This document shows, in pieces, positions 32,776 through 35,601 of a stretch of 35,601 nt of DNA. The translations under genes were made by a program, and so were the position numbers. Position 1 is the first letter of the stretch; each line of letters opens with the position of its first letter. The DNA comes from Saprospiraceae bacterium. Lineage in GTDB: Bacteria > Bacteroidota > Bacteroidia > Chitinophagales > Saprospiraceae. The notes beneath the pieces were generated by a model. That model did not search any database and was not told where the DNA came from. It saw nothing but the letters and a program-made list of their open reading frames with translations. The DNA lies in NCBI GenBank assembly GCA_024762995.1, contig JANTGI010000015.1, positions 1-35,601 on the forward strand. Reading direction: 5' to 3'.

Positions 32776-33648
32776 ATGAAAGTAGCAGGTTTTACCTTTA
32801 TACGGAATGCCCTTTTGTATGATTATCCCATAAAAGAAGCGATTCTATCTATTTTGCCCGTTTGTGATGAGTTCGTCGTTGCGGTAGGTCAATCCGATGA
32901 TGATACACTCGGATTGATACGTTCTATCCGGAGTGACAAAATACGAATTATTGAAACGGTTTGGGATGACTCACTCCGTGAAGGCGGCAAAGTCTTGGCC
33001 GTAGAAACAGATAAGGCTTTTCAGGCGATCAGTAAGGAGATGGACTGGGCGTTTTATATCCAAGGGGATGAAGTGATTCATGAAAAGTATCTCCCCACTA
33101 TTGTCGCTGCCATGAAAAAGTGGAAGGATGATGATGGTGTCGATGGGCTTCTTTTTGATTATTTACACTTTTATGGGTCTTATGATTATATTGCTTTTAC
33201 GTCAAAATGGTATGCACACGAGATTAGGGTAATAAAAAATAATAAATCTTTTTATTCCTATCGAGATGCACAGGGCTTTCGCAAAAATGATAATGAAAAG
33301 CTTTGGGTAAAGAAAATTGATGCCTATGTGTATCATTATGGTTGGGTCAAGCCCCCGGAGAAACAGCAGCTTAAACAACAGACTTTCAATAAGTTATGGC
33401 ATGATGATACTTGGGTCGATAAGCATGTGGTGAAAGGGGAGAGCTTTGATTATACGGGGATTGATGCGTTGAAAAAATTTGAAGGAAGTCACCCCGCCGT
33501 TATTCAAAGTCGTATTGATGAGAAGAATTGGGTCTTTGATTTTGACATTTCCAACAACACCATCAGCACGAAGAATCGCCTTAAAAACTTTTTCAAAAAG
33601 TACTTGGGGTTGGATCTTAATTATCGGAATTATCGGATTCGTAGGTAG
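32776..33648 (+). CDS. Glycosyltransferase family 2-like protein, 290 aa
   Basis: The N-terminal half looks like a GT-A nucleotide-sugar-binding fold: VAGFTFIRNALLYDYPIKEA (1-21), then VCDEFVVAVGQSDDDT, and WAFYIQGDEVIHE near 92-104 where QGDE takes the place of the DXD metal site. The C-terminal part is rich in tryptophan, tyrosine and basic residues. There is no signal peptide or membrane helix. The acceptor is unknown; some related proteins act in lipopolysaccharide or surface-glycan synthesis. It follows MITE copy B and is convergent with uvrC. A nearby out-of-frame ATG 7 bp upstream should not be used. Confidence 0.8.
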   Translation: MKVAGFTFIRNALLYDYPIKEAILSILPVCDEFVVAVGQSDDDTLGLIRSIRSDKIRIIETVWDDSLREGGKVLAVETDKAFQAISKEMDWAFYIQGDEVIHEKYLPTIVAAMKKWKDDDGVDGLLFDYLHFYGSYDYIAFTSKWYAHEIRVIKNNKSFYSYRDAQGFRKNDNEKLWVKKIDAYVYHYGWVKPPEKQQLKQQTFNKLWHDDTWVDKHVVKGESFDYTGIDALKKFEGSHPAVIQSRIDEKNWVFDFDISNNTISTKNRLKNFFKKYLGLDLNYRNYRIRR

Positions 33649-33715
33649 GGGCAAAAGTATCGGTGCTTCGGTCTAACGGTTTAACGACACAACGTTGTCG
33701 CTCTCTATTGTTTTT

Positions 33716-35515
33716 TTAATTGCTAAAATAGGCGTTTAATTTGCCGGCGATGGCCTTGCCGACGACTTTCTCCCACTCTTCAAGATTAGATTCTCTGATT
33801 TTTTTGACCGATCCAAAATGGGCTAAAAGTTTTTCTATAGATTTTTGTCCGATGCCAGGGATGTCGTGCAACTCACTGTGCAACATTGCTTTAGAGCGTT
33901 TGAGCCGGTGGAAGTTGATGGCAAAACGATGGGATTCATTCCGTGCGTGTTGGATGAGTTTGAGAGATTCGGATTTTTTGCTGATATGAAGGGGGATGGA
34001 TTCTCCGGGAAAATAAAGCTCTTCTAATCTTTTGGCAATACCGACAATGGTGACTTTGCCGTATAGGTCTAGTTTTTTGAGACTGGCCACAGCGGCGCTG
34101 AGTTGTCCCTTGCCGCCATCGATCAAGATTAATTGGGGTAGGCTTTGTTGTTCGTCAAGGAGGCGTTTGTATCTGCGATAGACGACTTCTTCCATGGAGG
34201 CAAAATCATTGGGGCCTTCGACCGTTTTGACGTTGTAATGTCGATAATCTTTTTTGGAAGGTTTGGCATTTTTAAAAACGACGCAGGAGGAAACCGGATT
34301 GGTGCCCATGATGTTTGAGTTGTCAAAACATTCAATATGAGTCGGTAAGTCCTTGATTCCCAGGTCTTTTTGTAAGGTGGTCAGGATTCTTTCCGTGGAT
34401 GTTTGACGGCTGGCGTATTCGGTTGCCTTGCGCTGTTTTTGATGGATAAAGTATTTTAGATTTTTTTCCGAAAGGTCGAGCAATTTTTTCTTATCTCCGA
34501 TAGAGGGAATGGTTATTTGAATATCTTTTTGCGGAAGCAGCAACTCAAAAGGGACGACAATCTCTTGCGCCATGCTCTCAAACCGCTTGCGCAAAATAGG
34601 AATGGCAAAGGCTAAAAGTTGCTTTTTGTCATGGTTGAGATTCATGGTCATTTCGGACGTCTGTGCGTGGATGATGGCGCCGTCAATGATTTTTAGATAG
34701 TTGACAAAGGCGATCTGCTCTTCCAGTTTAATGGAAAAAACATCTAAATCTTTGATATTTGTGGAAACGACGGTCGATTTGCTTTGATAATTCTCAAAGA
34801 CAGTTAATTTCTCTTTGAGTGCTTGGGCTTTTTCAAAATTGAGTCGTTCGGCTTGGACTTGCATTTCTTCTTTTAGGAAGGATTTGACCAATTGGAAGTG
34901 GCCTTTTAGGATGTTTTTGATCTGCTTGATTTTGAGATTATATTCTTCTTCTGACTCGTATTTTACGCAAGGCGCATCGCAGTTTTTGATGTGGTATTCT
35001 AGGCAAACTTTGAATTTGTTGTCATTGATATTTTTTTCCGAAAGGTTAAGAGAACACGTGCGGAGCTTGAATAATTGCTTGATAAGGTCGAGAATGATGT
35101 CCACTTTATATTTGCTGGTATAAGGGCCAAAATAAGTGGAGCCATCCCGAATGACTCGTCGCGTAAGAAAAACTCTAGGAAAGCGCTCTTTTTTGATGCA
35201 GATATAGACATATGACTTGCCGTCTTTGAGCATGACATTGTATCTGGGTTGCAAATCTTTGATGAGTGTACTTTCCAGAAGGAGGGCGTCTGTTTCGGTT
35301 TCGACAAGGGTAAATTCCAAAGAATGCGCATGTTTGAGCATGGTTTTGGTCTTACCGGAAATGTGTTTTTTGTTGCCAAAATAGGAGGCAATACGATTTT
35401 TTAGATTTTTGGCTTTGCCGACATATAGGGTGGTCCCTTTGTCATCTTTGTATTGATAGACACCCGGTGTTTTGGGGATGGAAGGAGCGATTTTTTTATA
35501 ATCTTCGGAATCCAA
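33716..35515 (-). CDS. uvrC: UvrABC excinuclease subunit C, 599 aa
   Basis: UvrC makes both incisions in nucleotide-excision repair. The domain order is complete: GIY-YIG nuclease at about 13-95 (TPGVYQYKDDKGTTLYVGKAK), a cysteine-containing linker (CSLNLSEKN; CLEYHIKNCDAPC), a UVR motif near 205-240, an RNase H-like second nuclease (IECFDNSNIMGTNPVSSCVVFKN; LILIDGGKGQLSAA) and the C-terminal helix-hairpin-helix (LHDIPGIGQKSIEKLLAHFG). An in-frame TAG lies two codons before the chosen TTG start and no in-frame ATG precedes the nuclease domain, so TTG initiation is required. It is near ATL, whose known role feeds this pathway. Confidence 0.96.
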   Translation of the reverse strand: MDSEDYKKIAPSIPKTPGVYQYKDDKGTTLYVGKAKNLKNRIASYFGNKKHISGKTKTMLKHAHSLEFTLVETETDALLLESTLIKDLQPRYNVMLKDGKSYVYICIKKERFPRVFLTRRVIRDGSTYFGPYTSKYKVDIILDLIKQLFKLRTCSLNLSEKNINDNKFKVCLEYHIKNCDAPCVKYESEEEYNLKIKQIKNILKGHFQLVKSFLKEEMQVQAERLNFEKAQALKEKLTVFENYQSKSTVVSTNIKDLDVFSIKLEEQIAFVNYLKIIDGAIIHAQTSEMTMNLNHDKKQLLAFAIPILRKRFESMAQEIVVPFELLLPQKDIQITIPSIGDKKKLLDLSEKNLKYFIHQKQRKATEYASRQTSTERILTTLQKDLGIKDLPTHIECFDNSNIMGTNPVSSCVVFKNAKPSKKDYRHYNVKTVEGPNDFASMEEVVYRRYKRLLDEQQSLPQLILIDGGKGQLSAAVASLKKLDLYGKVTIVGIAKRLEELYFPGESIPLHISKKSESLKLIQHARNESHRFAINFHRLKRSKAMLHSELHDIPGIGQKSIEKLLAHFGSVKKIRESNLEEWEKVVGKAIAGKLNAYFSN

Positions 35516-35545
35516 GGGCTATTTTTTTTAATGTGACATCGTAAA

Positions 35546-35562
35546 AGTGCTGTTGCAGCACT
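35546..35562. other. Small inverted repeat upstream of uvrC
   Basis: AGTGCTG (35546-35552) and CAGCACT (35556-35562) form a 7-bp stem with loop TTG, 31 bp before the uvrC start. It could be an operator, or the terminator of a gene beyond the window; no clean T run is seen. Confidence 0.4.
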
Positions 35563-35601
35563 AGAAATACATCATTCTGTGTTAAAAAAAAAGTAAAATC
35601 C

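Noticed and set aside
33685-33700. Terminator between the glycosyltransferase-like gene and uvrC
   Set aside because: The 5-bp stem CGACA/TGTCG is weak and the T run is 15 bp away, so it is not called.

Overview
This window looks like chromosomal DNA from a member of the Bacteroidota, probably near the Saprospiria (class-level placement is an inference). The reasons are: a TonB-dependent receptor with an N-terminal carboxypeptidase-regulatory-like domain; a PorV/PorQ-family barrel beside a very large exported protein with a sorting-type C-terminus; weak or absent Shine-Dalgarno sequences; and several promoters of the Bacteroidota form TTG-N19/20-TAnnTTTG. I saw no tRNA, rRNA, CRISPR array, phage module or intact transposase.

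Layout. 1-2533: on the minus strand, a lipoprotein gene, an ECF sigma factor, a membrane anti-sigma-like protein and a small exported Spy-like protein, closed by a perfect hairpin terminator. 2654-3619: a D-2-hydroxyacid dehydrogenase. 3765-12776: an outer-membrane/secretion cluster (TonB receptor, 1342-residue exported protein, PorV-like barrel). 13107-13983: greA and a HIT protein, preceded by a 201-bp MITE-like element. 14064-17495: ruvC on the minus strand, then three envelope genes (flippase-like UPF0104 protein, DUF3108 protein, DUF4230 protein). 17734-22742: three POT-family peptide transporters in tandem. 22876-28825: a secreted TIM-barrel glycosidase, a small tail-anchored protein and a 1241-residue NtrY-like histidine kinase. 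29306-29690: the RNase P RNA. 29788-35515: pth, a TrpF-like protein that lacks the usual catalytic residues, divergent recA with an alkyltransferase-like (ATL) gene 4 bp downstream, a glycosyltransferase-like gene, and uvrC.

How genes may work together. The receptor, exported protein and PorV-like barrel share strand and spacing and probably form one outer-surface assembly. The three POT transporters suggest a lifestyle that depends on peptide uptake. recA, ATL, ruvC and uvrC are all DNA repair or recombination genes; the recA-ATL coupling is the most suggestive because ATL proteins hand alkylated bases to the Uvr pathway.

The most distinctive unexplained structure is intergenic. A family of about 200-bp elements has GTAACTGTTTAG-type terminal inverted repeats: two full-length copies (12884-13084 and 32551-32755) and one left-end fragment beside rnpB (29691-29738). 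The first copy is flanked by an 8-bp direct repeat with one mismatch, consistent with mobilisation by an IS66-like transposase. A second, unrelated 62-bp repeat occurs in opposite orientations at 18-79 and 24099-24160.
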